64,000 nucleotides of DNA, taken from Scardovia inopinata JCM 12537. Its GTDB lineage: Bacteria; Actinomycetota; Actinomycetes; Actinomycetales; Bifidobacteriaceae. Positions 1-8,851 of the stretch are shown here, in pieces. The notes beneath the pieces were generated by a model. That model ran no database searches and had not been told where the DNA came from. It saw only the letters and a list, made by a program, of their open reading frames with translations. A program made the translations under genes and the position numbers. The stretch is taken from NCBI RefSeq assembly GCF_001042695.1, contig NZ_AP012334.1, forward strand, positions 992,001 through 1,056,000, read 5' to 3'. Numbering within the stretch: the first letter of the stretch is position 1; the number at the start of each line of letters is the position of its first letter.

Positions 1-1
1 C

Positions 2-1474
2 AAGAGCCAGTATGCTGATATCGATTACAACAGCACCAAGAAGGGGAAGATGACGATTGATGAAACCGTTACCCTGGTCCCTGGTAAGAATGTGCTGACT
101 GTGACCGTTTCTGATGCCGGCGGCAATAAGACAAGCAAGACTATCACGGTTGAGTACAGTCCCAAGACAACCCTGGCTAAGCCGAATGTAAATGCCCAGT
201 CTGCTGACAAGACCAAGGCTGTGACCCTGAAGGCTGCCCCAGCTGCTCAAGGCCAGACTGTTCTCTACAGCATTGATGGCGGGCAGACCTACGGACCTGT
301 TCCAGCTGAAGGACTTACTGTCACCGCCAATCGGACAGTGCAGTTTAAGTCTTCCGATGCCTATGGCAATGAATCTGCTCCCCTCGCTTACACAGTGGAC
401 ACCATTGTTACCAATGGAACTGCTGCTAATCCGGAGCAGAAGTCTGCCCTGACCTCATCCCTGGCCGCAGCCCAGAAGCTTCTGGCGAGCGGAAAGTACA
501 GCGATTCCAGCCAGGCTACCGTGAAGGCTGTTCTGGCTGCCGCCCAGCAGACCTTGAACCAGGCAGACCCTCAGGCCGCTGCTCTTGCAGAGACTGAGGT
601 CAAGCTGCAGACAGCTGTCAACCAGCTGCAGAACAAGATCAGCCAGGATGATCAGGATGATGTCATCAATCAGATCTCTTCCGCGAAGGATGTTCTTGGC
701 ACTGATGCAACCACTGCAGACGCCAGCACTGGCCGGACTTTCCAGTCTGAACTAAATGATCTGGCTTCCTTGGTCGCATCCGGGACCACAACAGCTCAGC
801 AGGCTCAAGCCCGTCTGAATGCCATCGCCACAGCAGCAGTAAATCAGGCTGCTGCCCGGGTGAAGGCAGCCTCCAACCAGGCACAGGCCCAGGCTACCCA
901 GACCAAGAATCCAGGGAAAGCCGCAGCACAGTCCGGCAGGGCTCTTGCGGATCGCCAGACCGCTCGGAAGGCTGAAGAAACTGCTAAGAAGGCCGCTGCT
1001 GCCCAAGCCGCTGCCAATGCAGCTACCGATCCGGCTGAAAAGCTGGCCGCAGTACAAAAGTTGAAGTACCTGAGCACACAGGCTGCAGCCACTGCAGCTG
1101 CTACAACTGCCCGTGCCCAAGTCGCTCAGACTCTGTCCGAGCGAAATAGCAAGGCAGCTTCAGCAAACGCTGATTCCATCCTGACTCAGGCTGTGAAGAA
1201 TGCACAGGCAGCCGCTGCTAAATCTCCCGCCGATGCCAAGGCCAAGTCGGCCACGCAGAAGGGCGACCAGAAGCAGGCAGGCCAGGCGGCTGATGGAAGC
1301 TCTGCAGCAGCTGGGCAAGCTGCTCAGACTGCTGCTGCCAATCAAGCAGGATCCGCCTCAGCAAGTACCGCCAGCCCGGCAGGTCAGGGAGTCTACGCCC
1401 TGGTCAGCATCATGGCTGCAGTTGCAGCAGTATCTGCCGCCATTGTTCTCTCCCGCAGGAAGGGAACCAGGTAA
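2..1474 (+). CDS. C-terminal part of a large cell-surface protein (Ig-like and FIVAR-type modules, membrane anchor); 5' end outside window
   Basis: The frame is open from the window edge, so only the C-terminal part of roughly 490 residues is seen. Counting from the first in-frame Met at 50, residues 1-40 resemble the end of an Ig-like surface module. Residues 60-115 look like a chitobiase-C/Ig-like fold (YSIDGGQTYG, then a DAYGNESAP stretch). Residues 125-195 look like a FIVAR helical module (LLASGKYSD, then a QQTLNQAD pattern). A long Ala/Gln/Lys-rich, probably helical stalk follows to about 445. The end is a hydrophobic helix (about 449-468) followed by RRKGTR, a typical stop-transfer tail. 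I see no LPxTG before it, so sortase anchoring is not supported. In this family such modules sit downstream of a glycosidase or protease catalytic domain, but that part is off the window and the enzyme type is unknown. Confidence 0.75.
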   Translation, partial: KSQYADIDYNSTKKGKMTIDETVTLVPGKNVLTVTVSDAGGNKTSKTITVEYSPKTTLAKPNVNAQSADKTKAVTLKAAPAAQGQTVLYSIDGGQTYGPVPAEGLTVTANRTVQFKSSDAYGNESAPLAYTVDTIVTNGTAANPEQKSALTSSLAAAQKLLASGKYSDSSQATVKAVLAAAQQTLNQADPQAAALAETEVKLQTAVNQLQNKISQDDQDDVINQISSAKDVLGTDATTADASTGRTFQSELNDLASLVASGTTTAQQAQARLNAIATAAVNQAAARVKAASNQAQAQATQTKNPGKAAAQSGRALADRQTARKAEETAKKAAAAQAAANAATDPAEKLAAVQKLKYLSTQAAATAAATTARAQVAQTLSERNSKAASANADSILTQAVKNAQAAAAKSPADAKAKSATQKGDQKQAGQAADGSSAAAGQAAQTAAANQAGSASASTASPAGQGVYALVSIMAAVAAVSAAIVLSRRKGTR

Positions 1475-1557
1475 GGTACGTATAATAATGACAGATTAAG
1501 GATTGCCAGGCAGGCTGACGGATAAGTATCTGCAGCCTGTCTGATCCTTGCAACAAG

Positions 1558-1597
1558 AAGGGACTTATACCAGTACAGTTTCTGGTGTAAGTCCCTT
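1558..1597 (+). terminator. hairpin terminator after the surface-protein gene
   Basis: A 16-bp stem (aagggacttataccag against ctggtgtaagtccctt, one mismatch) encloses an 8-nt loop about 85 bp after the stop codon. No clear T-run follows, so efficiency is uncertain. It may also serve the convergent gene at 1698-2432. Confidence 0.55.
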
Positions 1598-1697
1598 GTC
1601 ATATCTGCATAGGTACATATCGGCCGAGGAAGAAAAGACAGGAAAGGAACAGAAAGGAAAGTAGAGAAGAAGAGAGAAAGAGAAGAAATCAACGAGT

Positions 1698-2432
1698 TTA
1701 TACAAGTCCTTTAAGAAGGAAAAAAATTAGGGGAACGAGCAGGGAAGGCAGCATATTTACAGTCTTTAAATCCTTGATTTTGAGCAGGGAAAGGCCGGAA
1801 GAGGCAATCATAAAACCACCTACAATGGAGATCTCAGCAATTAAGGGAGCGGAGAAGAAGCTGGCAGACAGGAATTTTGCAACAAGCCAAATAGATCCCT
1901 GCCAACAAAAGAGAACAGGAGCTGCTGCCAGCATCCCCCAGCCGAAGGATGCGCCAAAGACCATGGCGGTCACAAAATCAAGGGTTGCGTTGGTAAAAAG
2001 CATAGTGTTGTCTCCCTTGACAGCGCTCATAACCGGGCCAACTATAGACAGGGCACCTATGCAGTAGAGAAGGCAGGCAGTTGACAGGCCTTTGGCCAAG
2101 CTCTTTTTTTCTTCACTATTGTCATCCGCAGGGCTTGCCGAAGTATCTGAATCGTCGACGCGTGTGTCAGAACCAATCAGACGCCTCAGCTTTCCGTCAA
2201 TATCCAGACCTGTCCCTACTAGTGATCCCAGAGCCAGGGCAATAATAAACATGACTGGGTAGTGACTTTTAGGCATATTGGTCACTACATTTTCCATCCC
2301 TATTCCTACCGCAGCCAGGCCCATGGTTGCGTAGAGCACGTTCTCATATTTCTGGCTGATTGCGCCCTTAACCCAGCAGCCTATATTGGTCCCCAAGCAG
2401 ACAGCAAGAACATTAACCACAGTCCCTATCAT
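1698..2432 (-). CDS. DUF554 family membrane protein (YdfK/YqgA type)
   Basis: This 244-residue integral membrane protein begins MIGTVVNVLAVCLGTNIGCW, the N-terminal glycine-rich first helix typical of DUF554. About six or seven hydrophobic segments follow, with a polar linker around residues 85-115 (GSDTRVDDSDTSASPADD). Length fits the family (about 220-240). The biochemical role of DUF554 proteins is not established; transport has been proposed. The linker is longer and more acidic than I would expect. The gene stands alone between a surface-protein gene (convergent) and a nitroreductase on the same strand, with a 119-bp gap upstream. The ribosome-binding site before the ATG is weak (AGGGAA, about 13 bp away). 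Confidence 0.85.
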   Translation of the reverse strand: MIGTVVNVLAVCLGTNIGCWVKGAISQKYENVLYATMGLAAVGIGMENVVTNMPKSHYPVMFIIALALGSLVGTGLDIDGKLRRLIGSDTRVDDSDTSASPADDNSEEKKSLAKGLSTACLLYCIGALSIVGPVMSAVKGDNTMLFTNATLDFVTAMVFGASFGWGMLAAAPVLFCWQGSIWLVAKFLSASFFSAPLIAEISIVGGFMIASSGLSLLKIKDLKTVNMLPSLLVPLIFFLLKGLV

Positions 2433-2551
2433 GATTCAGTTTGTTCCCTGTTTTCTTCGATGTACATTCCTGGCAGAAAAATAACTGCCTCAGTAATGAT
2501 AGAAACACCTCTGAAAAAATCAACCAGCCCAGGAACAAATATTTGATTTTC

Positions 2552-3238
2552 CTATGCCCATCTAAAATTATCTTTTCCTGCCCCCAGCTCAAAAAAGTAA
2601 CGCCCTATTCCTAGATTAATCCCGGAATAAATACCACCGCCGCTGGTAAGAGAAACGGTCTGCCCTTCTCCTGTGACAGTAAAAGGCTGCTTATTGAAGG
2701 CGGTTGGCGCCAGGAGCAGGGCTTCAACACCGCGGGTGAACCATTGCGGTGCCTGCCCCTGATAGGAACTGATCTCTTCGGCACTTTTCGATTTATGGTT
2801 GCTTCCATGAGTGAGTCCATAGCCAATGACAATAATTCCATTGCTTGTAAAATCAGGCCCTGTAATTCTTCTTGCTTCTTTTTTGCTGAAAAGCCCTCCG
2901 CACCACCAGGTGTCCAGGCCTAAAGATCGGGCATAGAGAATTAGGTCGGCACCGGCATATCCCAGACGGGAATCCAGCTCTGTAGCTCCGATTGCAGCCG
3001 GACCAGACAAGAGAAAAAAGTTAACCGCATTCTTAGCTGATCCCAGTCGAGCCAAGCTGGTGAGACCTCGAGGGTTATTAAGAACAAGACGGATTGACAG
3101 ACCGTATTTCTCGTTGTTTTCTTCCGCCCTGGCTTGCAGCTTTTCTACCAAGCTGGCGGGAATCTTCCGGTCGGTGAATTTTCTTACTCTATGCCGCTCT
3201 TTCATCGCTTCCTGCATAGACATGACAGAAGTACTCAT
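2552..3238 (-). CDS. nitroreductase-family protein
   Basis: This 228-residue protein starts with a helix containing MKERHRVRKFTDRKIP, the RxSxRxF-type FMN-phosphate signature found at the N-terminus of nitroreductases. The later segments GYAGADLILYARSLGLDTWW and GIIVIGYG match the central and C-terminal FMN-binding parts of the shorter TM1586-like nitroreductases. Such proteins use FMN and NAD(P)H to reduce nitro-compounds or flavins; the substrate cannot be inferred here. AAGGGA sits about 12 bp before the chosen ATG. Internal Met codons at residues 6 and 8 (MSMQEAM) are possible alternative starts. Confidence 0.85.
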   Translation of the reverse strand: MSTSVMSMQEAMKERHRVRKFTDRKIPASLVEKLQARAEENNEKYGLSIRLVLNNPRGLTSLARLGSAKNAVNFFLLSGPAAIGATELDSRLGYAGADLILYARSLGLDTWWCGGLFSKKEARRITGPDFTSNGIIVIGYGLTHGSNHKSKSAEEISSYQGQAPQWFTRGVEALLLAPTAFNKQPFTVTGEGQTVSLTSGGGIYSGINLGIGRYFFELGAGKDNFRWA

Positions 3239-3332
3239 CTGTTATTTATTCCCTTCTAGTGTCAATTTCTATTTTCAGTCTCAATTTCTGTTTCTACAGG
3301 CTTATAAGTCGGTGACTGGTAGAGCCCAAATT

Positions 3333-3533
3333 TCAGAGCCCATCTGCCAGATACTGGCTACGCTCCTCCAGCTGTTCCAGCATCCACCGATCTTTTCCCG
3401 CAATCCAAGTATTCATACGAATACCACTATCATTATAACCATTCTCCACGGTCTTTTTCTCCTGGAATGAACTAGTGCTGTACTGCGAGTTATAGGCAGT
3501 CACAGTCAGATTGGCACTCCAGTGCAGCCACAC
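3333..3533 (-). CDS. short ORF of unknown function (66 codons), doubtful
   Basis: This ORF lies in the 309-bp gap between the nitroreductase and the broken MFS gene. It encodes WLHWSANLTVTAYNSQY followed by a charged end (TWIAGKDRWMLEQLEERSQ). I do not recognise it. The frame stays open a few codons upstream of the Met into the end of the MFS gene, and no convincing ribosome-binding site precedes the ATG. It may be the tail of a decayed gene or noncoding. Confidence 0.25.
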   Translation of the reverse strand: MWLHWSANLTVTAYNSQYSTSSFQEKKTVENGYNDSGIRMNTWIAGKDRWMLEQLEERSQYLADGL

Positions 3534-3547
3534 CTCGGTTATATAAC

Positions 3548-4828
3548 TTAAGAATCTCTTCCACCTTGTTTGCCCAGATCCTCTTCAATATCTTTGTGAA
3601 AGGCATCCTGCTGCACCTTATTTTTCCGTCGTGACGCCAGGTAGAAGGGTATAGCAGCAAGCTGAGCAGCTATGGACACAGTAATCATAACAGGAATACT
3701 CCGATCATAAAGACTGCCCAGGAACCAGAAGATGCCGAATGAGCACTCAAAAATGCCATAGCCGGTTGCACGGCTTATTTTGGGAACCATACTAGATACA
3801 GCAGCTTTCAGAATGGACTCCTGCGCCCCCATCCCCACTCCCCAGAGGGCAATGCCAATCAGCAGAGCAGGAACAGTGTTGAAAGCGAAAATAAAAACAG
3901 GGAAAGGAGCAGAAATAATAGTTGATATCACCAGAACAGCTGTCCCATTCTTATCGAAAAGAAAACCAAAGACCAAGGCAGAAACTGCATCGATCAGCAT
4001 AGCCCCTGCATAAAGAAGAGGAATAGTTCCTGTAGTCACCAGGGACGAAGTCTCAGTCAAACTACCAGATATCCCTGTATATACCTTGGAAACATGCATA
4101 AGAATTAAAGAATAATCAATAAAACCAAAAGCGAAGAGACTGATACCGGTGATGTAAAGAATAAATTCTTTTTTCATCTTAAAAGGCACATACTCCTTGG
4201 GCTCAGGTTCGAACTTCTCCGGATTAGGGAATTTCCTCCTGGTGATCACCAGCAAGATCAGAGTAATAAGGCCAGGGATTGCCAATATGGCAAAACAGAA
4301 AGAATATCTTTCGAATGCTGTGCCTCTGGTCTTGAAAAGCATGGCCAAATACAGGAGAACGGGTCCTAAAAAGGCACCAATCTGGTCGAGTACTTCCTGT
4401 ATTCCAAAACTCTTGCCAACCCCTTCCTGAGTGGCAGCAAAAGACATTACCGTATCTTTCGCGGGTTTTTTGATGGCCTTCCCCACACGCTGAATAATGA
4501 GAAGCAGGCAGGCAGCAATCCATCCATGGCTACCAACAAGAGCGAGCAAGGGCACTGCCAGCACATCAATAACATATCCGGCTATCACCATAGGCCAGTA
4601 TTTTCTAGTCTTATCCGTTAATCTGCCGAATACATACCGGAGCGAATAACCGACCAGTTCCCCCAAACCCGAAATAAAACCTATGGCACCCGCGGATGCC
4701 CCAAGGAGGGTTAGGTAGGCTCCTCATATGCTGTCAGCGCCTTCGTGAGTCATATCCGAAAACAGGCTCACCAAGCCGAAGAGAAGGATAAACAGCATAG
4801 CTGCCGAGATTTTCTTTTTCTTGCTCAT
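3548..4828 (-). pseudogene. MFS transporter gene interrupted by an in-frame TGA at codon 35
   Basis: The natural start is the ATG at 4828, preceded by GGGAGGCGG about 8 bp away. It gives MSKKKKISAAMLFILLFG and then the MFS-typical SDMTHEGADSI. The next codon is TGA (4724-4726), after which the same frame continues GAYLTLLGASAGAIGFISGL for a further 391 codons. Without the stop the product would be 426 residues with about 12 helices, including GRLTDKTRKYW, the loop 2-3 motif. In homologues the stop position is an ordinary residue inside a conserved (A/G)RSIxGPYLxLLGAS-like segment. Internal restart at the Met at 4666 would lose the first helix and is unlikely to give a functional carrier. The substrate is unknown. 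Confidence 0.85.
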
Positions 4829-4927
4829 ATCCACACCGCCTCCCTGCTAGTATCTGTCTACCTATAGATTCAGCCTGCGGCGCAGTACATGAGTGCTTGC
4901 TCTTGTCTTCCTTGGTCTTCCTTGTCT

Positions 4928-5612
4928 TCAGCTTTCGTGGATGAACCGGGTCAAATCCGTGGCGAATTTTTGCGGATATTGAAATATCGATCCGTGCCCG
5001 GCATGAGGATAAATGATGAGCTGGCTGTTGTTAATTTTATCTCCAGAATATAAGAGTTTTTTGTCGGCACCATTCTATCATCGTCACCATTAACTATCAG
5101 AGTCGGCATGGTAATGCAGCTAAGATCGTCTTCTCTCTCCTGACTCCAGCGGTTTATCGCTTTCAGCTGGCGCAGAAATCTGGAAACTTTCATGGCTTTA
5201 TCAGCATAGTGCGGGGCCCTGCTGGACAGGCGCCGGAAAACTTTGTGAGCCACTTCCCTGCCTTGGGAGTCAGGGGTATAAAAAATGTAGCGCTTCATAT
5301 CTTCCCCATGAAGCAAAGAGTGCCCCATGTGTCGGAAGGTTACCCCTGTTACTTTATCTATACCGATGCCTGACCGTGGTCCTGTTCCTACCAGCACCAG
5401 TTTATTCACCACACTCTGATCTGTCCTGATTACTTCCTGAGCTATTATTCCACCCATAGACAGGTCCAGAAGATTAATCTTCTTATAGCCCAGTGTTTTC
5501 ACGGTAGAGATAACTTCCTGGACCATAGCTGAGATGGTGTTGGGAACCTTTCCTTCGCTAGCACCCACACCGGGCAGATCAAGCAGAATGACATGCTGTT
5601 TTTGGGCTATGA
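4928..5612 (-). pseudogene. alpha/beta-hydrolase remnant with C-terminal frameshift
   Basis: This is the hydrolase part of the fusion shown in its own right. Near 5035-5050 one base appears to be missing. Shifting frame there reads GDKINNSQLIIYPHAGHG and on to FIHES and a TGA at 4928-4930. This restores the expected C-terminal catalytic His (HAGHG), which the actual frame loses. With the N-terminal truncation and the altered elbow (DxSxG), the enzyme is almost certainly inactive. Confidence 0.75.
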
Positions 5613-6165
5613 GATCAATCAGCCTGGTCAGGTCTTCCTGAGATTTATGCATCTTAAGCTGGAGACGGAAGCCAATAAAGGCATTGGTCAGCCGTTCTGC
5701 TTCCGCAGCCGGGTCTGCCGATTCCGCAACCCATCCTTTTCCCTTATCTTCCACAAGGAATGACAGGAAACTTTCTTTGATTTCTTCGATCCAGCCGGTG
5801 GTCAATTTATAAATCTCCAGATCATTTTCATAGCTATCAGCGATAGTATTGATTATCATGCAACCCCGATGGGTTCCACCATCAGAGTTCAGGCTGGCTT
5901 CGAATACTTTTCGGATTTTTCCTCTACTGGTAGATTCTTCATTGACCTTGGAAAGCGTGACAGAGTATATCTCATCATGATAATTTTTCAATGCGTCAAT
6001 AAAAATCTCTTTCTTGCTTCCGAAAGTATCATAAAAACTCTTCTTATGAATGCCCATAACGTCCAACAAATCATTGAGGGAAGTCTTCTCACAACCCTTA
6101 TCCCAGAAGAGATTTCGGGCTTTGATTAAGGCCTCCTCCTGATCAAATTCTTTCTGCCGTCCCAT
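4951..6165 (-). CDS. TetR-family regulator fused in frame to a truncated alpha/beta-hydrolase
   Basis: Residues 1-48 form a TetR helix-turn-helix (GRQKEFDQEEALIKARNLFW, then TSLNDLLDVMGIHKKSFYDT). Residues 49-183 look like a complete TetR ligand-binding domain ending ERLTNAFIGFRLQLKMHKS. From about residue 186 (IAQKQHVILLDLPGVGASEG) the sequence becomes an alpha/beta-hydrolase that lacks its first strands and the HG oxyanion segment. The nucleophile elbow is LDLSMGG, with Asp234 where GxSxG normally has Gly, and Ser236 present. The last 30 residues are out of frame relative to the ancestral hydrolase. The simplest reading is a deletion that joined two neighbouring genes. The regulator half may still work, probably on the adjacent MDR gene or its own promoter. 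The 404-residue length is about twice that of a normal TetR protein. Confidence 0.75.
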   Translation of the reverse strand: MGRQKEFDQEEALIKARNLFWDKGCEKTSLNDLLDVMGIHKKSFYDTFGSKKEIFIDALKNYHDEIYSVTLSKVNEESTSRGKIRKVFEASLNSDGGTHRGCMIINTIADSYENDLEIYKLTTGWIEEIKESFLSFLVEDKGKGWVAESADPAAEAERLTNAFIGFRLQLKMHKSQEDLTRLIDLIAQKQHVILLDLPGVGASEGKVPNTISAMVQEVISTVKTLGYKKINLLDLSMGGIIAQEVIRTDQSVVNKLVLVGTGPRSGIGIDKVTGVTFRHMGHSLLHGEDMKRYIFYTPDSQGREVAHKVFRRLSSRAPHYADKAMKVSRFLRQLKAINRWSQEREDDLSCITMPTLIVNGDDDRMVPTKNSYILEIKLTTASSSFILMPGTDRYFNIRKNSPRI

Positions 6166-6195
6166 AAGTGTTAAGTGTTTCTCCCGGTCTGATAT

Positions 6196-6233
6196 TTATC
6201 AGATATTGTCAGATACTCCTAGAGATTGTCAGA
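6196..6233. promoter_or_regulatory. phased direct repeats upstream of the TetR gene (possible operator)
   Basis: Three near-identical octamers lie just upstream of the TetR start: TTATCAGA at 6196, TTGTCAGA at 6206 and TTGTCAGA at 6226. They are spaced 10 and 20 bp apart, on one face of the helix. They overlap the 3' end of the oxidoreductase gene. A regulator site is inferred from phasing and position only. Confidence 0.3.
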
Positions 6234-7238
6234 CACTTTAAGAACAGTTTTTCCCTTGGAATGACCGCTGGCAACCTTATCCAGAGCATCGTTTACCTGG
6301 TCAAGAGGGAAAACAGCATCAACCGCAGGGGTGATATGACGCTCTTCTAGTATCTGCGATATTTCTGCCAAAGCCTGGCCATTCGATCGCACAAAAAGAA
6401 AATCATAGCTTGCCCCATACTTGCGTGCAGCCCTGTCGAATGTGCTTCCTGCCAGGCTGAATAGGAATTTCTTGAATGCATCCATATTCATCCTCCTGGC
6501 AAAACGGCCATTCGGCATTGCCCGCAGGGAAACCAAGCGACCACCTTTCTTAAGCAAAGAGAACGATTTCAGGGTTTCTTTCTGCCCCAGGGTATCAATG
6601 ACCATGTCAACATCTGTGACAACCATACTGTAATCTTCTTTCCTGTAATCAATAAAACGTTCGACTCCTAAATCAAGCATTCGCTGTTCGTTTGATCCGC
6701 TGCCATTGGTAATGACATGAATTCCCCTGCTGACAGCCAGAGGAATGGCCATCTGCCCAAATCCGCCTGTTCCCCCGGAGATGAACAGGGTCTGGCCAGA
6801 TTTTGCCTCAAGAACTGACAGTGCTTCAGCAGCTGTCAACGCCGTTAGCGGAACTGCTGCAGCCTGCTCATCGGTCAGATAATCCGGAACCCGAGCCAGG
6901 GCATCTTCCTGCACTGCGGCATATTCAGCAAACGATCCGGGTTTAGCCAAGGGCATCCGGCCGTAAACCCTGTCGCCGGGCTTGAACCTGGTGACGCCTT
7001 TCCCTGTTTTTTCTACTCTGCCAACAATCTCATTACCGGCGATCATGGGAAAATGATAGTTTTGAATCATCCTCACTTCACCCCGCGTAATCATGTTGTC
7101 CAGGGGATTCACCCCGGATGTCAGGACCTTCAGCAGCACATCGCCCTCCTGAAGGTCAGGGAGAGGATAGTCCTCCAAGGTCAGGTGAAGAGAGGATTTA
7201 TTATAGCCTTTAAGTAGTGCAGCTTTCATCATGGTCAT
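6219..7238 (-). CDS. zinc-independent MDR-family NAD(P)H-dependent oxidoreductase (quinone reductase-like)
   Basis: This 339-residue medium-chain reductase has an N-terminal GroES-like part (residues 1-125, including TSGVNPLDNMITRG and MIAGNEIVGRVEKTG) and a Rossmann part with LFISGGTGGFGQMAIPLA at about residues 150-167. There is no cluster of zinc-binding cysteines, so it belongs with quinone reductase/enoyl-reductase-like MDR enzymes rather than zinc alcohol dehydrogenases. Start choice is ambiguous: ATG at 7238 is only about 4 bp from AAGAGAA, while the ATG-ATG at 7232/7229 has better spacing. It precedes the TetR fusion gene by 53 bp on the same strand, a common arrangement for a stress-responsive reductase and its regulator. 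Confidence 0.88.
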   Translation of the reverse strand: MTMMKAALLKGYNKSSLHLTLEDYPLPDLQEGDVLLKVLTSGVNPLDNMITRGEVRMIQNYHFPMIAGNEIVGRVEKTGKGVTRFKPGDRVYGRMPLAKPGSFAEYAAVQEDALARVPDYLTDEQAAAVPLTALTAAEALSVLEAKSGQTLFISGGTGGFGQMAIPLAVSRGIHVITNGSGSNEQRMLDLGVERFIDYRKEDYSMVVTDVDMVIDTLGQKETLKSFSLLKKGGRLVSLRAMPNGRFARRMNMDAFKKFLFSLAGSTFDRAARKYGASYDFLFVRSNGQALAEISQILEERHITPAVDAVFPLDQVNDALDKVASGHSKGKTVLKVSDNL

Positions 7239-7351
7239 TTCTCTTAGTCACTGTAATTAGTTGTATAAATTATCATATTTGGTAAGTGTCGAGCTGCTTT
7301 ATTCTGCAAGTTCAGATATGTCCTTTATAACTATTTCAGTTACAGATTCAG

Positions 7352-8605
7352 CTATATATTGCATTCTTTTCTATGCATCATATGTATACCTATATGCCCG
7401 ATTCCCAGAATGACGGAAGCAAAGATCAGAATAATATTTTCCGCATAGATTCCCAGAAGAAGAGCAGCTAGGACAGGAAGCGTGGCTCCAGCAATGGGGA
7501 ATCCTGCAAATGAAGCATACAAATCCTTCAGCCTTCTTTTGCTTCTGAAATATCGGATCCAATAGCACTCATAAAGAAACATCAGGCCACAAGCTATCAG
7601 CCAAAAAATAAGCTTCGCATCCAGGAACACGCCTCCAGATAGTTTCCGTATGTGGGGGTTAGTAGCGGGAAAAATAACAAGAGAGACCGATACCGCTATC
7701 TGACCAATCCGCTCGAGCAGAACCAGTATCGGGTTCTCTCCCCTTGCCAAGTCCTTATACCCTGCAGGTTTTCCTATCTTCGCCCAGAGAATATTCGGTA
7801 TGAATAACAGAAGCAAGAATATTATACCGGTTATGCTGAGGCCAAGCTGATATGGTTTATTCTGTCCAAAAGCCAGCGTGCTTAACTTAACACTGCTTAT
7901 AACATCGCCATAGTGTTCTCTTAGTCTGCCTGCCATGAGTTTGGACTTATCAAGGTTTGTATGATTACTTCCATAAATCCCCATAATCTTGCTCTGACCG
8001 CATCTTGTATAGGCATCGATGAAATTGGATACCATATAGGACTCTCGAATTGGCGATACTCCATTGCCTTCAGTATCATGCGCATAAAATTCCTTCCCCT
8101 GCCTAATGCATTCTCTCGCCAGTTTATAGTTTTCCGAATCAGCCAACCCGTTCTTCTTTAGGTATCTAAGATAACGTGTACCCGTCGTATCGAACTGATG
8201 CCCTACATCTGTCCCATAAAATACTGTGTCCGGGCATTTTTCTTTTATCTTGTGAAAGAATTCAAGATAATATTTATTTCCAGATGGAGTACCTTGCATC
8301 TCTTTATACAGCTGATTGATACTGTTATCAGTATCTTCTTTCATCCACAGATTAAGAAATTCAGCATTGTAATAGGGCAATTCCAGAAAAAGACTCCTAA
8401 AACCCTGATCATAATATCCCTTCCACAGGGTGAACTCAATGTCGTAATATTCCTTATTTCCGTGTGCTTCACCGTAAAGGTAGATTTTTGTATCATCGCC
8501 CGGATATACATCGGTACTTTTATCCAAACCGGTTAAAACAAATCCGGCGAGTATCAGAAAAGAAAGAATGGTAAATGCTATACCAGCCTTTATTTTTTCT
8601 TTCAT
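7352..8605 (-). CDS. membrane protein with an extracytoplasmic Tiki/EreA-like domain
   Basis: I start the 418-residue protein at the ATG at 8605, which has AAGGGGG about 10 bp upstream. An upstream in-frame ATG at 8680 has no such signal. Residues 7-27 form a signal-anchor helix. Residues 40-250 carry IYLYGEAHGN at 41-50 (GEAHG 45-49), then SLFLELPYYNAEFLNLWM and later IMGIYGSNHTN. These are the GExH and terminal His elements seen in the Tiki/TraB/erythromycin-esterase-like superfamily of hydrolases. From about residue 260 to the end there are five to six membrane helices. I do not know a characterised protein with this exact architecture. Peptide or ester hydrolysis outside the membrane is an inference from the motif. 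Confidence 0.6.
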   Translation of the reverse strand: MKEKIKAGIAFTILSFLILAGFVLTGLDKSTDVYPGDDTKIYLYGEAHGNKEYYDIEFTLWKGYYDQGFRSLFLELPYYNAEFLNLWMKEDTDNSINQLYKEMQGTPSGNKYYLEFFHKIKEKCPDTVFYGTDVGHQFDTTGTRYLRYLKKNGLADSENYKLARECIRQGKEFYAHDTEGNGVSPIRESYMVSNFIDAYTRCGQSKIMGIYGSNHTNLDKSKLMAGRLREHYGDVISSVKLSTLAFGQNKPYQLGLSITGIIFLLLLFIPNILWAKIGKPAGYKDLARGENPILVLLERIGQIAVSVSLVIFPATNPHIRKLSGGVFLDAKLIFWLIACGLMFLYECYWIRYFRSKRRLKDLYASFAGFPIAGATLPVLAALLLGIYAENIILIFASVILGIGHIGIHMMHRKECNI

Positions 8606-8851
8606 GGGGCTCGTCCCCCTTTCTGATTTCTGGAAATTCTTCATCAATAATTGAACCATTTTACATGTGGGTAGTATCACTACCCAGTTCCTTGTCTTCT
8701 TTTCTTAACTTAGCCTTCAGGTATTTTCAGTAATTTCTCGTCGTTTTATTTTCTGTAATCCCCCTTCGACGGACGACTAGACTGGGCTCTTGACGACAGC
8801 TGATATTGATACATATCCCCCTTAGATAGTATACAGATACGCGAAAGCTTT

